Source: Stenotrophomonas sp. ISL-67 (GTDB taxonomy: Bacteria; Pseudomonadota; Gammaproteobacteria; Xanthomonadales; Xanthomonadaceae). Taken from it: a stretch of DNA of 64,000 nucleotides. The translations under genes and the position numbers were made by a program. Position 1 is the stretch's first letter; every line of letters begins with the position of its first letter. Location: the NCBI RefSeq assembly GCF_018612915.1, contig NZ_JAGGRL010000012.1, positions 29,622-93,621 on the forward strand. The letters run 5' to 3'. A model generated the notes under the pieces. The model searched no databases, was not told the DNA's origin, and was given only the letters and a program-made list of their open reading frames with translations. This document shows positions 48,925 through 57,688 of this stretch, piece by piece.

Positions 48925-51291
48925 TCACTTCAGGTTTTCCTCGAACAGCTTGAGGATGCGCTTGTACTGGTCCAGCCAGGAATCGGCGCGCACGTAGCCG
49001 TGGCGCTCCAGCGGGTAGGGCGCGATGCTCCAGTTGTCCTTGTGCAGCTCGATCAGCTTCTGGGTGAGGTTGACCGAGTCCTGGAAGAACACGTTGTCGT
49101 CCATCATCCCGTGCGCGATCAGCAGGTGGTCCTGCAGGCCTTCGGCGTACTCGATCGGCGAGGAGATGCGGTATGCCTCCGGGTCGATGTCCGGCGTGTT
49201 GAGGATGTTGGCGGTGTAGCCGTGGTTGTACTGGTGCCAATCCGTCACCGGGCGCAGCGCGGCGCCGGCCTTGAACGTGCCCGGCGAACGGAACAGCGCC
49301 ATGAAGGTCATGAAACCGCCGTAGGAGCCGCCGTAGATGCCGGCGTGGTCGCGGTCGCCCTGCTGGGTGGCCACCAGCCACTCCAGGCCGTCCTTGTAGT
49401 CTTCCAGTTCCGGGTGGCCCATGTTGCGGTAGATCGCGGTGCGCCAGTCGCGGCCGTAGCCTTCGCTGCCGCGGTAATCCATGTCCAGCACGATGTAGCC
49501 CTGCTGGACCAGCAGGTTGTGGAACATCTGCTCGCGGAAATAGGCCGGGTAGCGCTGGTGTACGTTCTGCAGGTAGCCGGCGCCGTGTACGAACATGGCG
49601 ATCGGGTACTTCCTGCCCGGCTCCATCTTCTCCGGTGCGTAGTACTTGGCCCAGACCACGCCCGCGCCGTGCCTGGACGGCACCTGCACCAGCTTGGGCT
49701 GGATCCATTCGCGGGCCTTGAAGGCGGCGCTGCGGGTATCGGTCAGCAGCTTGGCCTGGCCACCGGCGCTGGGCACCACCGCCAGCTGCGCCGGCAGGTA
49801 GGCACCGGAGTAGCGCACCAGCAGTTGCTGGCCGTCCGGCGACAGCGAGAAGTCTTCCACGCCATTGAGCGAGGTCAGCTCACGTACCTGCTTCGAGGCG
49901 GTGTCGACCGAACACACTTCGTAGTCGCCGGGCGCCTGCTGGTTGCACAGCACATAGAAGCCGCGGCCGTCGGCGCTGGGCACCGGCATCGAGGTTTCCC
50001 ACTTGCCGCCGGTCAGCGCCTGCGGCTTGGCCGTGCCCTGCTGGGTGTACAGATGCGAGTAGCCGGATTCTTCGGACAGCAGCCACAGCGTGCGGTTGTC
50101 GTTGGACCAGCCAAAGTCGTTGAAGCTCCAGTTGATCCAGGCCGCGTCGGTGAGGCGGTGACGGGTCTGCAGCTTGGCTTCGGCCGGGCTCACGCTGGCG
50201 ATCCAGCGGTCCTTGTTGTCGTTGGCGCGCAGCAGGATCGCGGCCTGCTGGCCGTCAGCGCTCCAGCGGACGCCCGGCGCGCCGGGGCCACCGAGTACCT
50301 GCACCGGGCGGCTGCCCTTCAGCGCGTCCTTGCCGGCGGCCTTGCGCAGCGCGGCCAGCGGGTCGCTGCCGATGCCCGGCAGGCTGTCCAGCGACAGCGG
50401 CTTGACCGTGCCGGTGACGGCGTCGACCAGCCACAGCGCGTTCGGTTCCGGGTCGTTGCGGCCGACCCGGGTACGCGTGTCCTCGAACTCCTCGTAGCCC
50501 GATTCGGTCACGTACTTGGGCATCTTGCCGCCGCGGCCTTCATCGAAGCCCTTCGGCTTGGTCACCACGATCAGGCTGCGGCCGTCGGGCGACAGTGCGC
50601 TGTCGACGATCTCCACCTCGGCGCCCAGGTACACCGGGCCCGGCGCGCGGGTGTTGTCGGCGCGGCGCCAGCTGGCTTCCTGTTCCTTCAGCGCATCGCG
50701 CTGGGCGCGGTCATTGCGCAGCGTGGCCAGGGTGCGCAGCTGCTGGTCGCGCAGCACGTCGGCCTTGGGCGCATCGTCCGGGTTCTTTTCGGCCTTCAGG
50801 CTGGCCACCTGCTGCGCGCCGGCAGCGGCAGTCCAGTGGAACCAGTTCTGGCCGGTGCGCCAGATCACCCCGCCGTCGCGGGCGAAGTTGACCGCGCTGG
50901 CCTTCTCGGAGCTGCGGGTGAGCTGGGTCAGCGCGCCACTGCGCAGGTCGCGCAGGAACACGTCACCGTTGCGCACGAACACGCTGCGCTGGCGGGCGCT
51001 GTCGTATACCGGGGCCTCCACGTCCAGGCTGCCGCGCTGGTCATCGGCGACCTGGCTGGCGGTGCCGCCGCTGACCGGCTGGCGGAAGGTATCGCGGACC
51101 GGGCTGCCGGTGCGCTTGAGCTGGTACTCCACCTGCTGGCTGTTCCACGACCACCAGGCGCTTTCGACCGGCGGACCGATCCAATCCGGGTCGGCCATGG
51201 CCTGTTCGATGGTGATCGGCGTCGGTGCCGCGTGGGCCGTGCCGCCAAGGGCGGCGAGCAGCAGCAGGGACAAGGGCAGCATTCTGGGCAT
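48925..51291 (-). CDS. S9 family prolyl oligopeptidase (DPP IV-like)
   Basis: 788 aa exported serine peptidase. A signal peptide (MPRMLPLSLLLLAALGGTAHA) is followed by a beta-propeller region (residues to about 530) and a C-terminal alpha/beta-hydrolase. Catalytic residues: S656 in YGGSYGGFM, D731 in HGMMDDNVF, H764 in ERHGYVRAD. It removes dipeptides from peptides, probably after proline, in the periplasm. ATG at 51289-51291 is the best start; a continuation upstream overlaps cydAB and is a shadow. It is divergent from cydA. Confidence 0.92.
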   Translation of the reverse strand: MPRMLPLSLLLLAALGGTAHAAPTPITIEQAMADPDWIGPPVESAWWSWNSQQVEYQLKRTGSPVRDTFRQPVSGGTASQVADDQRGSLDVEAPVYDSARQRSVFVRNGDVFLRDLRSGALTQLTRSSEKASAVNFARDGGVIWRTGQNWFHWTAAAGAQQVASLKAEKNPDDAPKADVLRDQQLRTLATLRNDRAQRDALKEQEASWRRADNTRAPGPVYLGAEVEIVDSALSPDGRSLIVVTKPKGFDEGRGGKMPKYVTESGYEEFEDTRTRVGRNDPEPNALWLVDAVTGTVKPLSLDSLPGIGSDPLAALRKAAGKDALKGSRPVQVLGGPGAPGVRWSADGQQAAILLRANDNKDRWIASVSPAEAKLQTRHRLTDAAWINWSFNDFGWSNDNRTLWLLSEESGYSHLYTQQGTAKPQALTGGKWETSMPVPSADGRGFYVLCNQQAPGDYEVCSVDTASKQVRELTSLNGVEDFSLSPDGQQLLVRYSGAYLPAQLAVVPSAGGQAKLLTDTRSAAFKAREWIQPKLVQVPSRHGAGVVWAKYYAPEKMEPGRKYPIAMFVHGAGYLQNVHQRYPAYFREQMFHNLLVQQGYIVLDMDYRGSEGYGRDWRTAIYRNMGHPELEDYKDGLEWLVATQQGDRDHAGIYGGSYGGFMTFMALFRSPGTFKAGAALRPVTDWHQYNHGYTANILNTPDIDPEAYRISSPIEYAEGLQDHLLIAHGMMDDNVFFQDSVNLTQKLIELHKDNWSIAPYPLERHGYVRADSWLDQYKRILKLFEENLK

Positions 51292-51452
51292 TGTGGGCAG
51301 CACCGTGAAGGAAAACCCGGCAAGCGTAGCAGCCGTGCGGGTTCCGGGAGGGGGCCACAGGTAATGGGGTGCGACCGATTGATGCAGCGCGTCACCCGGT
51401 CGCATGTGCCTTTCACGGATACCGGCCCAGACTGGTGCGGATTCCAGAATGT

Positions 51453-51459
51453 GCGGAGG
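51453..51459 (+). promoter_or_regulatory. ribosome-binding site for cydA
   Basis: GCGGAGG lies 6 nt before TTG at 51466. This decides the unusual TTG start over the in-frame GTG at 51451, which would lie upstream of the site. Confidence 0.7.
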
Positions 51460-51465
51460 CGTCAC

Positions 51466-52863
51466 TTGGACGCGTTGTTGTTGTCGCGGATCCAGTTCGG
51501 GTTCGTCATCAGTTTCCATGTGCTGTTCCCGGCCTTCACCATCGGCACCGCCAGCTGGCTGGCCTTTGTCGAGGGCCAATGGCTGCGGACGAAAAAGCCG
51601 ATCTGGCGCGAGCTGTACTTCTTCTGGCAGAAAATCTTCGCCGTGTCCTTCGGCATGGGCGTGGTCAGCGGCATCGTCATGGCCTTCCAGTTCGGCACCA
51701 ACTGGCCGCGCCTGAGCCAGGTGGCCGGCAGCGTGATCGGGCCGCTGCTGACCTATGAGGTGCTTACCGCCTTCTTCCTGGAAGCCAGCTTCCTGGGCGT
51801 GATGATGTTCGGCTGGGGCAAGGTCTCGCCGCGCCTGCATTTCTTCTCCACCTGCATGGTGGCGCTGGGCACGCTGGTGTCCACGTTCTGGATCCTGTCG
51901 TCCAACAGCTGGCTGCAGACCCCGGCCGGGCACGCCATCATCGATGGCATCGTGGTGCCGCAGGACTGGTGGCAGGTGGTGTTCAACCCCTCCTTCCCGT
52001 ACCGGCTGGCGCACATGGCGCTGGGCTCGTTCATCACCACCTGTTTCGTGATCGGCGGGGTTGGGGCGTGGTACCTGCGCAAGGGCACCCACGTGGAGGC
52101 CGGGCGCACCATGCTGCTGGCGGCGGTGGCCTTCGCCGCGCTCACGGTGCCTGTACAGATCTTCGTGGGCGACATGCATGGCCTGAACACGCTCAAGCAC
52201 CAGCCGATGAAGATCGCCGCGGTGGAAGCGCACTGGCACGCCGAAGGCGAGGGCGAAGGGGTGCCGCTGGTGGTGTTCGCCGTGCCCAACGAAAAGGCAG
52301 AGCGCAACGATTTCGAGATCGCCATTCCGCGCCTGGGCAGCCTGATCCTCACCCACTCGCTGGACGGGACGTTCGATCCGCTCACCTCGGTGCCGGCCAG
52401 CGAGCGGCCGCCGGTGGTGCCGGTTTTCTTCGCGTTCCGCATCATGGTTGGACTGGGCACGCTGATGCTGCTGCTGGCCTGGGCCTCGGCGTTCCAGTGG
52501 TGGCGCGGCCGGTTGCTGGCATCGCGCTGGCTGGTGCGCGGCTGGAACTGGATGTTGCCCAGCGGCTTCATCGCGCTGGTCTCGGGCTGGTTCGTCACCG
52601 AAATGGGCCGCCAGCCGTGGGTGGTGTACGGCGTGCTGCGCACCGCCGATGCGGTGGGCCCGCAGAGCGCATGGATGACCGCGCTGTCGTTGGGCGTGTA
52701 CGTCGTCGGCTACGCGTTCGTGTTCGGCTGGGGTATCTGGTACCTGGTCAAGATCATCCGCACCGGGCCCAAGCCACACGACCACCCGCCGCCGATTGAA
52801 GACGGCAGCCACACCCCGGCGCGGCCGCTGTCCGCTGCCGACGAACCGCTGGAGGAGCGCTGA
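51466..52863 (+). CDS. cydA: CIO-type cytochrome bd oxidase subunit I
   Basis: 465 aa with nine predicted membrane helices. It binds hemes b558, b595 and d and oxidises quinol. LDALLLSRIQFGFVISFHVLFP carries an N-terminal histidine; DMHGLNTLKHQPMKIAAVEAHW and GWFVTEMGRQPWVVYG are conserved. The short quinol loop (compare 522 aa in E. coli CydA) marks the cyanide-insensitive CIO/short-Q-loop group. The start is TTG at 51466 (see ribosome-binding site). cydB follows after one base. Confidence 0.92.
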   Translation: MDALLLSRIQFGFVISFHVLFPAFTIGTASWLAFVEGQWLRTKKPIWRELYFFWQKIFAVSFGMGVVSGIVMAFQFGTNWPRLSQVAGSVIGPLLTYEVLTAFFLEASFLGVMMFGWGKVSPRLHFFSTCMVALGTLVSTFWILSSNSWLQTPAGHAIIDGIVVPQDWWQVVFNPSFPYRLAHMALGSFITTCFVIGGVGAWYLRKGTHVEAGRTMLLAAVAFAALTVPVQIFVGDMHGLNTLKHQPMKIAAVEAHWHAEGEGEGVPLVVFAVPNEKAERNDFEIAIPRLGSLILTHSLDGTFDPLTSVPASERPPVVPVFFAFRIMVGLGTLMLLLAWASAFQWWRGRLLASRWLVRGWNWMLPSGFIALVSGWFVTEMGRQPWVVYGVLRTADAVGPQSAWMTALSLGVYVVGYAFVFGWGIWYLVKIIRTGPKPHDHPPPIEDGSHTPARPLSAADEPLEER

Positions 52864-52864
52864 C

Positions 52865-53878
52865 ATGGAGATGACGACCTGGCTGCCGGTTGCGTGGTTC
52901 GCGGTGATCGGCTTTGGCGTGCTGATGTACGTGGTGCTGGATGGCTTCGTGCTGGGCATCGGCATCCTGGCGCCGATGGCCGAGGATGAAGACCAGCTCG
53001 ATGTGATGATGAATACCGCGGCTCCGATCTGGGATGGCAACGAAACCTGGCTGGTGCTGGGCGGGGCAGGGCTGATGGCCGCTTTCCCCAAAGCCTATGC
53101 CGCGCTGCTGTCGTCGCTGTACCTGCCGGTGCTGCTGCTGGTGGTGGCGCTGGTGTTCCGTGGGGTGGCGTTCGAGTTCCGCTTCAAGGCGCACCGCTCG
53201 CGGCGGCTGTGGAGCGTGGCCTTCGGGCTGGGCTCGCTGCTCGCCGCGTTTGCCCAGGGCGTGATCCTGGGGGCGTTGGTGCAGGGCCTGCACGTGGTGG
53301 ATGGGCAGTACGTGGGCGGGCCGTTCGGCTGGTTCAGCCCGTTCTCGATGCTGACCGGGGCGGCGGTGGTGTTCGGCTATGCGCTGCTCGGCAGCACCTG
53401 GCTGATCCTGAAGACCGAAGGCCGCGAACAGGCCATGGCGCGCGCGCTGACCCGGCCGCTGGTGGTCGCGGTGATCGTGTTCATGGGGCTGGTCAGTGCC
53501 TGGCTGCCGTTCCTGGATTCGCGCCTGATGGCGCGCTGGTTCAGCGACGGCAACTTCTGGTGGCTGTCGCCGGTGCCACTGCTCACCCTGGGCGTGGCGG
53601 TCGCCTTGTGGCGCAGCGTCATGCACCCGCGCCGCGACCTGCCGCCGTTCCTGCTCACGCTGGCGCTGTTCGTGCTCGGCTTCATCGGGCTGGTGCTGGG
53701 CATGTGGCCGTACCTGCTGCCGCCCAGCATGACCTTGTGGCAGGCGGCGGCGCCGGCCTCGTCGATGGGCTTCAGCCTGGTCGGGCTGGTGGTCCTGCTG
53801 CCGGTGATCCTGGGTTACACCGCATGGTCGTACCGGGTGTTCCGCGGCAAGGTCCGCGCGGACGTTGGATACCATTAG
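52865..53878 (+). CDS. cydB: cytochrome bd oxidase subunit II
   Basis: 337 aa, eight or nine membrane helices. It begins MEMTTWLPVAWFAVIGFGVLMYVVLDGFVLG (the CydB GxGFxxYVVLDGFxLG-type start), then NTAAPIWDGNETWLVLGGAGLMAAFP and GAWPYLLPPS-type sequence (GMWPYLLPPSMTLWQAAAP). It completes the bd oxidase with CydA, one base downstream. No cydX-like mini-gene is visible after it. Confidence 0.93.
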   Translation: MEMTTWLPVAWFAVIGFGVLMYVVLDGFVLGIGILAPMAEDEDQLDVMMNTAAPIWDGNETWLVLGGAGLMAAFPKAYAALLSSLYLPVLLLVVALVFRGVAFEFRFKAHRSRRLWSVAFGLGSLLAAFAQGVILGALVQGLHVVDGQYVGGPFGWFSPFSMLTGAAVVFGYALLGSTWLILKTEGREQAMARALTRPLVVAVIVFMGLVSAWLPFLDSRLMARWFSDGNFWWLSPVPLLTLGVAVALWRSVMHPRRDLPPFLLTLALFVLGFIGLVLGMWPYLLPPSMTLWQAAAPASSMGFSLVGLVVLLPVILGYTAWSYRVFRGKVRADVGYH

Positions 53879-53879
53879 C

Positions 53880-53929
53880 AGCGGGGCAGAGCCCCGCTCC
53901 ACGCGTAGTGCCGGGCTCTGCCCGGCAGC
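53880..53929. repeat. REP pair after cydB
   Basis: A degenerate copy with the AGCGGGGCAGAGCCCCGCTC core (53880-53899, head CCAC) is followed by GTAGTGCCGGGCTCTGCCCG (53905-53924). It lies in the convergent cydB/chorismatase gap. Confidence 0.8.
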
Positions 53930-53936
53930 TTTTTCG

Positions 53937-54959
53937 TTACCCGTGCAGGCCTTCGATCTCCACCAGCAACTCCGCCCGGCACACCTCGGCGTGCAGCACC
54001 ACGAACGCCGGTGAGCCCGGCAGCTGCGCCATCCGCGCGGCAATGGCCGGCATGTCCCCGGCCCGGCGCACATACACCTTCAAGAGTGATCCGGCGCCCA
54101 ACCGGGCCGGCAACGCCGGCCGTTGCAGGCGCGCGGCGTCCACCAGGCTCTGCAGGTTGGTCAAGGTCTCTTCCAGCTGTTCCTGCACCGAACCGGTGTG
54201 CTGCGAGACATGGCCGACGATGGCGGCCGTGCCCGACTGCAGCAGCGGCAGCCCGGTGGCCAGCGGCGGCAACAACGCGCGCGAGAAACTCGGCGACTGC
54301 GGGCCGTACTGGCGCGGGTAGCGGAAGGCGCTGACCTGGCGCGGGTTTTCCAGCGGCAGCCCCGCTTCGCGCGCGGACAACCAATACACCTGCAGCCGGC
54401 GCACCCCATCGAAACGCCCGATGCAGGTCGCCGCCGGCAGCGCGGCTTCGTCCAGCTCGCGCAGGCCGCGTACCCGGCCCACGCAGAATCGCCGGTAGCG
54501 TTCCTGGTCGCCGTCGCCTTCGGTCACCGCGTCCAGGTAATTCCAGGTGCGCAACAGGTGTGGGAAGCCGCAGTTGGTCAGAAAACCACTCATTCGAGCG
54601 TAGGCATCTGCCGCAGCGGATTCGATATCGCCCTCGACCTCGTCAATTTCGATCGCGCCGAACAGCAGCGTGTCATTGGCCGACCAGTGCACGCCCTCGC
54701 GCGCACCGTGCTGTACCGGGGCGGCGCCCTGCCAGATCTCGATCTGCGCCGGGCCCTGTTCGGACAGCGGCACCTGCAGCCAGCGCGGGTCGTCGCACGG
54801 CGCGGCAGTGGCCGAGAACCCGAACACCGCCAGGGTGCGTGGGTCGGCCAGGGCGGCGTCGCGTTCAGCAGCGGGGGCATAAAACGCACGGAACAGCGCG
54901 GGGTCTGCCGAGGGAGAAAGGACCTGCGCGGCCGCTACGCTGTGGATCGTGCTACTCAT
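53937..54959 (-). CDS. xanB2: XanB2-like chorismatase
   Basis: 340 aa, full-length match by eye to the FkbO/Hyg5/XanB2 chorismatase family: GVHWSANDTLLFGAIEIDE, LTNCGFPHLLRTWNYLDAV, RYRRFCVGRVRGL, YPRQYGPQSPSFSRA, and LQSGTAAIVGHVSQHTGSV. In Xanthomonas XanB2 turns chorismate into 3- and 4-hydroxybenzoate; 3-HBA primes the pigment and 4-HBA feeds ubiquinone. The gene is divergent from the pigment operon, with CACAAT on the minus strand 5 nt before its ATG. Location beside the cluster strengthens the call. Confidence 0.93.
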   Translation of the reverse strand: MSSTIHSVAAAQVLSPSADPALFRAFYAPAAERDAALADPRTLAVFGFSATAAPCDDPRWLQVPLSEQGPAQIEIWQGAAPVQHGAREGVHWSANDTLLFGAIEIDEVEGDIESAAADAYARMSGFLTNCGFPHLLRTWNYLDAVTEGDGDQERYRRFCVGRVRGLRELDEAALPAATCIGRFDGVRRLQVYWLSAREAGLPLENPRQVSAFRYPRQYGPQSPSFSRALLPPLATGLPLLQSGTAAIVGHVSQHTGSVQEQLEETLTNLQSLVDAARLQRPALPARLGAGSLLKVYVRRAGDMPAIAARMAQLPGSPAFVVLHAEVCRAELLVEIEGLHG

Positions 54960-55059
54960 TTCAGATTGTGAAAGCTGCCAGTGCCGAAGGTGTCATGATA
55001 GCGTGCGCTCCTTTCGCGGCGTGCCCAAACACGCCGGACGATGTCGAAGACAGGCGCGT

Positions 55060-55794
55060 ATGATCGAGTTCTCTGTTGTGGATTGGTCGGCCTGGGCACC
55101 GGGACTGACCACGAAATCGGATTGGCAGGCGTGGGCACGGGCACCAACCTTGCCTGACGGCGCCGACACGCCCGCGTTGCCGGAAGTGCCCGCCATGCAG
55201 CGCCGGCGCATCGAGCGCCTGGGCCGTATGGCGATCCAGGCTGCCTGCTGGTGCGAGCAACCTGACGACGCCGGCCAGGTGCCGCTGGTGTTCGCCTCCC
55301 GGCATGGCGACGTGGCCCGGTCGATGGAACTGCTGGACACCCTGCGCCAGGACGCCGCGATGTCGCCCACGGGCTTCGGCCTGTCGGTGCACAACGCGGT
55401 GGCCGCGCTGTACTCGATCGCGCGCGGCCAGCGCGGCAACTACCTGGCCCTGGCCGGCGGCCGTGGCACGGTGGAGGCCGCCTGCGTGGAGGCCTTCGGC
55501 CTGCTCGCCGATGGCGCCCCGGAAGTGCGTGTGATCGCCTATGAATCGCCGCTGCCGGCGGTCTACGCCGGGTTCGCCGACGAGCCCGACCCCTTCTTCG
55601 CGTGGTGCTGGCGGCTCGCCCGCGGCGATGCGCCGGGTACCCGGCTGTCGCTGGGCTGGGGCCGGGGCGGGCAGGACAGCCCGGCCGGCGCGCTGCCGCA
55701 CAGCCTGGAGGCGCTGCGCTTCCTGCTGTCCGGGGAACCGGCCCTGCAGTTCCAGGCCGACGGCCAGCAGTGGTCCTGGCAGCGCCATGGCTGA
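55060..55794 (+). CDS. beta-ketoacyl synthase-like (chain-length-factor-like) protein
   Basis: 244 aa, about half a normal KS. It resembles the N-terminal half of beta-ketoacyl synthases (FASRHGDVARSMELLDTL, GLSVHNAVAALYSIARG, YLALAGGRGTVEAACVEAF), but I see no active-site cysteine in the expected motif. Such proteins in aryl polyene clusters are called KS-like or chain-length factor. It probably partners an elongating KS located beyond this window. It overlaps the next gene by 8 bases. Confidence 0.82.
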   Translation: MIEFSVVDWSAWAPGLTTKSDWQAWARAPTLPDGADTPALPEVPAMQRRRIERLGRMAIQAACWCEQPDDAGQVPLVFASRHGDVARSMELLDTLRQDAAMSPTGFGLSVHNAVAALYSIARGQRGNYLALAGGRGTVEAACVEAFGLLADGAPEVRVIAYESPLPAVYAGFADEPDPFFAWCWRLARGDAPGTRLSLGWGRGGQDSPAGALPHSLEALRFLLSGEPALQFQADGQQWSWQRHG

Positions 55795-56590
55795 GCGCTG
55801 GCATGCCCGCCTTGACCACGCCTGGCGCGTGGTCGGTACCGGTCTGAGCTTTGCCGCCTTCGGGATCGGCGGGCTGCTGCTGGGTGGGCTGCTGTTTCCG
55901 TTGCTCTTGCTGGTCCGGCATACAGCCCGGCGGCGCACCCTGGCGCGCCGGCTGGTCCAATTCAGTTTCGCCAGCCACGTCGCCCTGATGCGCTGGCTGG
56001 GGGTCATGACCTATGAGATCCGGGGCGCGGAACGCTTGCAGCGCAACGGTCTGCTGATCCTGGCCAACCATCCCACGCTGATCGATGTGGTGCTGCTGAT
56101 CGCCCAGCTGCCCAATGCCGACTGCGTGGTCAAACACGCTGTCGCCCGCAACCCGTTCATGCGCGGACCGGTCCGCGCGGCCGGTTACGTGACCAATAGC
56201 GACGGGGCCGGGCTGATCGACGACTGCATCGCCGCCGTCCACGCCGGGGGCAACCTGGTGATCTTCCCCGAGGGAACCCGGACCGTGCCGGGCCAGCCGC
56301 TGCGGCTGCAGCGCGGGGCCGCCAATATTGCCGTCCGTGGCCAGCTGGACATGACGCCGGTCAGGATCACCTGCACCCCGCCTACCCTGACCAAGGGCCA
56401 GAAATGGTATCGTGTGCCATCACGGCGTTTTCACGTTCAGCTGGAAGTCGGGGAAGATCTCCCGATCGCCCCCTTCCTGGCGGGGGCCGACGACACGCCC
56501 AGGGGGGATGCCTTGGCGGCCCGGCGCGTGACCGATCACCTTGCCCACTACTTTGACTTCGCTGGAGAACCAAGCCGTGCAGGCACTTGA
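55787..56590 (+). CDS. lysophospholipid/1-acylglycerol-3-phosphate-type acyltransferase
   Basis: 267 aa. An N-terminal membrane region (FAAFGIGGLLLGGLLFPLLLLV) is followed by the PlsC-type motifs NHPTLIDVV (HX4D) and FPEGTRT. In pigment clusters such enzymes attach the polyene to glycerol-phosphate or another lipid head group, or modify it; substrate here is inferred from context. It overlaps the ACP gene by 14 bases. Confidence 0.85.
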   Translation: MAERWHARLDHAWRVVGTGLSFAAFGIGGLLLGGLLFPLLLLVRHTARRRTLARRLVQFSFASHVALMRWLGVMTYEIRGAERLQRNGLLILANHPTLIDVVLLIAQLPNADCVVKHAVARNPFMRGPVRAAGYVTNSDGAGLIDDCIAAVHAGGNLVIFPEGTRTVPGQPLRLQRGAANIAVRGQLDMTPVRITCTPPTLTKGQKWYRVPSRRFHVQLEVGEDLPIAPFLAGADDTPRGDALAARRVTDHLAHYFDFAGEPSRAGT

Positions 56591-56837
56591 GCACGAGATC
56601 AAGGAATTGATCATTTCATCGCTTTCATTGGAAGACATCACTCCGGACGACATCGACGCCGCAGCACCCCTGTTCGTGGAGGGGCTGGGCCTGGATTCGA
56701 TCGACGCGCTTGAACTTGGTTTGGCCCTGCAGAAAAAGTACGGTGTCAGCCTGTCCGCCGATTCGGAAGAAACCCGCCGCCATTTTTCCAGCGTCCGTGC
56801 ACTGAGCGAGTTTGTCGCCGCACGTCAGCCGTCGTAA
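56577..56837 (+). CDS. acyl carrier protein 1 of the pigment cluster
   Basis: 86 aa, ACP/PCP-like four-helix protein. The phosphopantetheine serine lies in GLDSIDALELGLALQ (DSI). The start is GTG at 56577, with GGAGA at 56563-56567. A TTG at 56541 in the same frame would add a tail inside the acyltransferase gene. One of these ACPs should correspond to Xanthomonas XanC; I cannot tell which. Confidence 0.9.
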   Translation: MQALEHEIKELIISSLSLEDITPDDIDAAAPLFVEGLGLDSIDALELGLALQKKYGVSLSADSEETRRHFSSVRALSEFVAARQPS

Positions 56838-56856
56838 CGGCGTGCCAGGATTTGCC

Positions 56857-57114
56857 ATGACCAAGAACGAACTTTTCGATCGCATCGTCAAGATCCTCAA
56901 GGACAGCTTTGAGATCGAACCGGTGCGCATCACGCCCCAGGCCCGCCTGTACGACGACCTGGACATCGACAGCATCGATGCCGTGGACCTGATCGTGCAG
57001 CTCAAGCCGTTGCTCGGCCGCAACCTGCAGCCGGAAGCCTTCAAGGCGGTCCGCACCGTGCAGGACATCGTCGACGTGGTGCATGGGCTGCTGCCCGGGC
57101 AAGCGGCCGCCTGA
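56857..57114 (+). CDS. acyl carrier protein 2 of the pigment cluster
   Basis: 85 aa. The phosphopantetheine site is LDIDSIDAVDLIVQL. The sequence differs clearly from ACP 1, so the two probably serve different steps (priming versus elongation, as in other aryl polyene systems; inference). ATG at 56857. Confidence 0.92.
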   Translation: MTKNELFDRIVKILKDSFEIEPVRITPQARLYDDLDIDSIDAVDLIVQLKPLLGRNLQPEAFKAVRTVQDIVDVVHGLLPGQAAA

Positions 57115-57136
57115 CGGCCGCCGCTGAAGATCGACC

Positions 57137-57688
57137 ATGGTCCGGGTACGCGTCGCGGCGTTTGCAGTGCTGTCGCTGGCCTACCCGCTGGTGGTGTACC
57201 TCTCGCTGGGCCGCTTCGAGCCGCGCTGGATGGCGTTGCTGCTGTTCGCCCTGGCCGCGCTGCGCGCGCTGACCACCCGCCAGCCGGTGTGGTGGGCCGC
57301 AGCGATCGGCGCCGGGCTGCTGGCGTTGCTGGCCACCGCGTTCAACCAGGCCCTGCCGTTGAAGCTGTACCCGGCGCTGGTGAATGCGGTGATGCTGGTG
57401 ATCTTCGCCACCAGCCTGCGCTTCCCGCCCAGCGCGGTGGAACGGCTGGCGCGGTTGACCGAGCCGGACCTGCCGCCGTTCGCCGTGGTCTATACCCGCC
57501 GCGTCACCCAGGTGTGGTGCGGTTTCTTCGTTCTCAACGGGGGCCTGGCCCTGCTCACGGCGTTCTGGGCCTCCAACCAGGTCTGGGCGCTCTACAACGG
57601 ATTGTTGGCGTACGTGATGATGGGTGTCCTGTTTGGCGGTGAATGGCTGGTGCGGCGGCGGGTGAAGGCGGCGCATGCGCATGGATGA
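57137..57688 (+). CDS. COG4648-like membrane protein of the pigment cluster
   Basis: 183 aa with five or six membrane helices (FAVLSLAYPLVVYLSLG, LLLFALAALRAL, WWAAAIGAGLLALLATAF, YPALVNAVMLVIFATS, WCGFFVLNGGLALLTAFW, LLAYVMMGVLFGGEWL). The family is found in aryl polyene/ketosynthase clusters and has no proven function. It overlaps the ligase gene by 14 bases. Confidence 0.85.
   Translation: MVRVRVAAFAVLSLAYPLVVYLSLGRFEPRWMALLLFALAALRALTTRQPVWWAAAIGAGLLALLATAFNQALPLKLYPALVNAVMLVIFATSLRFPPSAVERLARLTEPDLPPFAVVYTRRVTQVWCGFFVLNGGLALLTAFWASNQVWALYNGLLAYVMMGVLFGGEWLVRRRVKAAHAHG

Noticed and set aside
51292..53091. Upstream extension of the S9 peptidase frame
   Set aside because: It lies antisense to cydAB, and the signal peptide begins at 51291.
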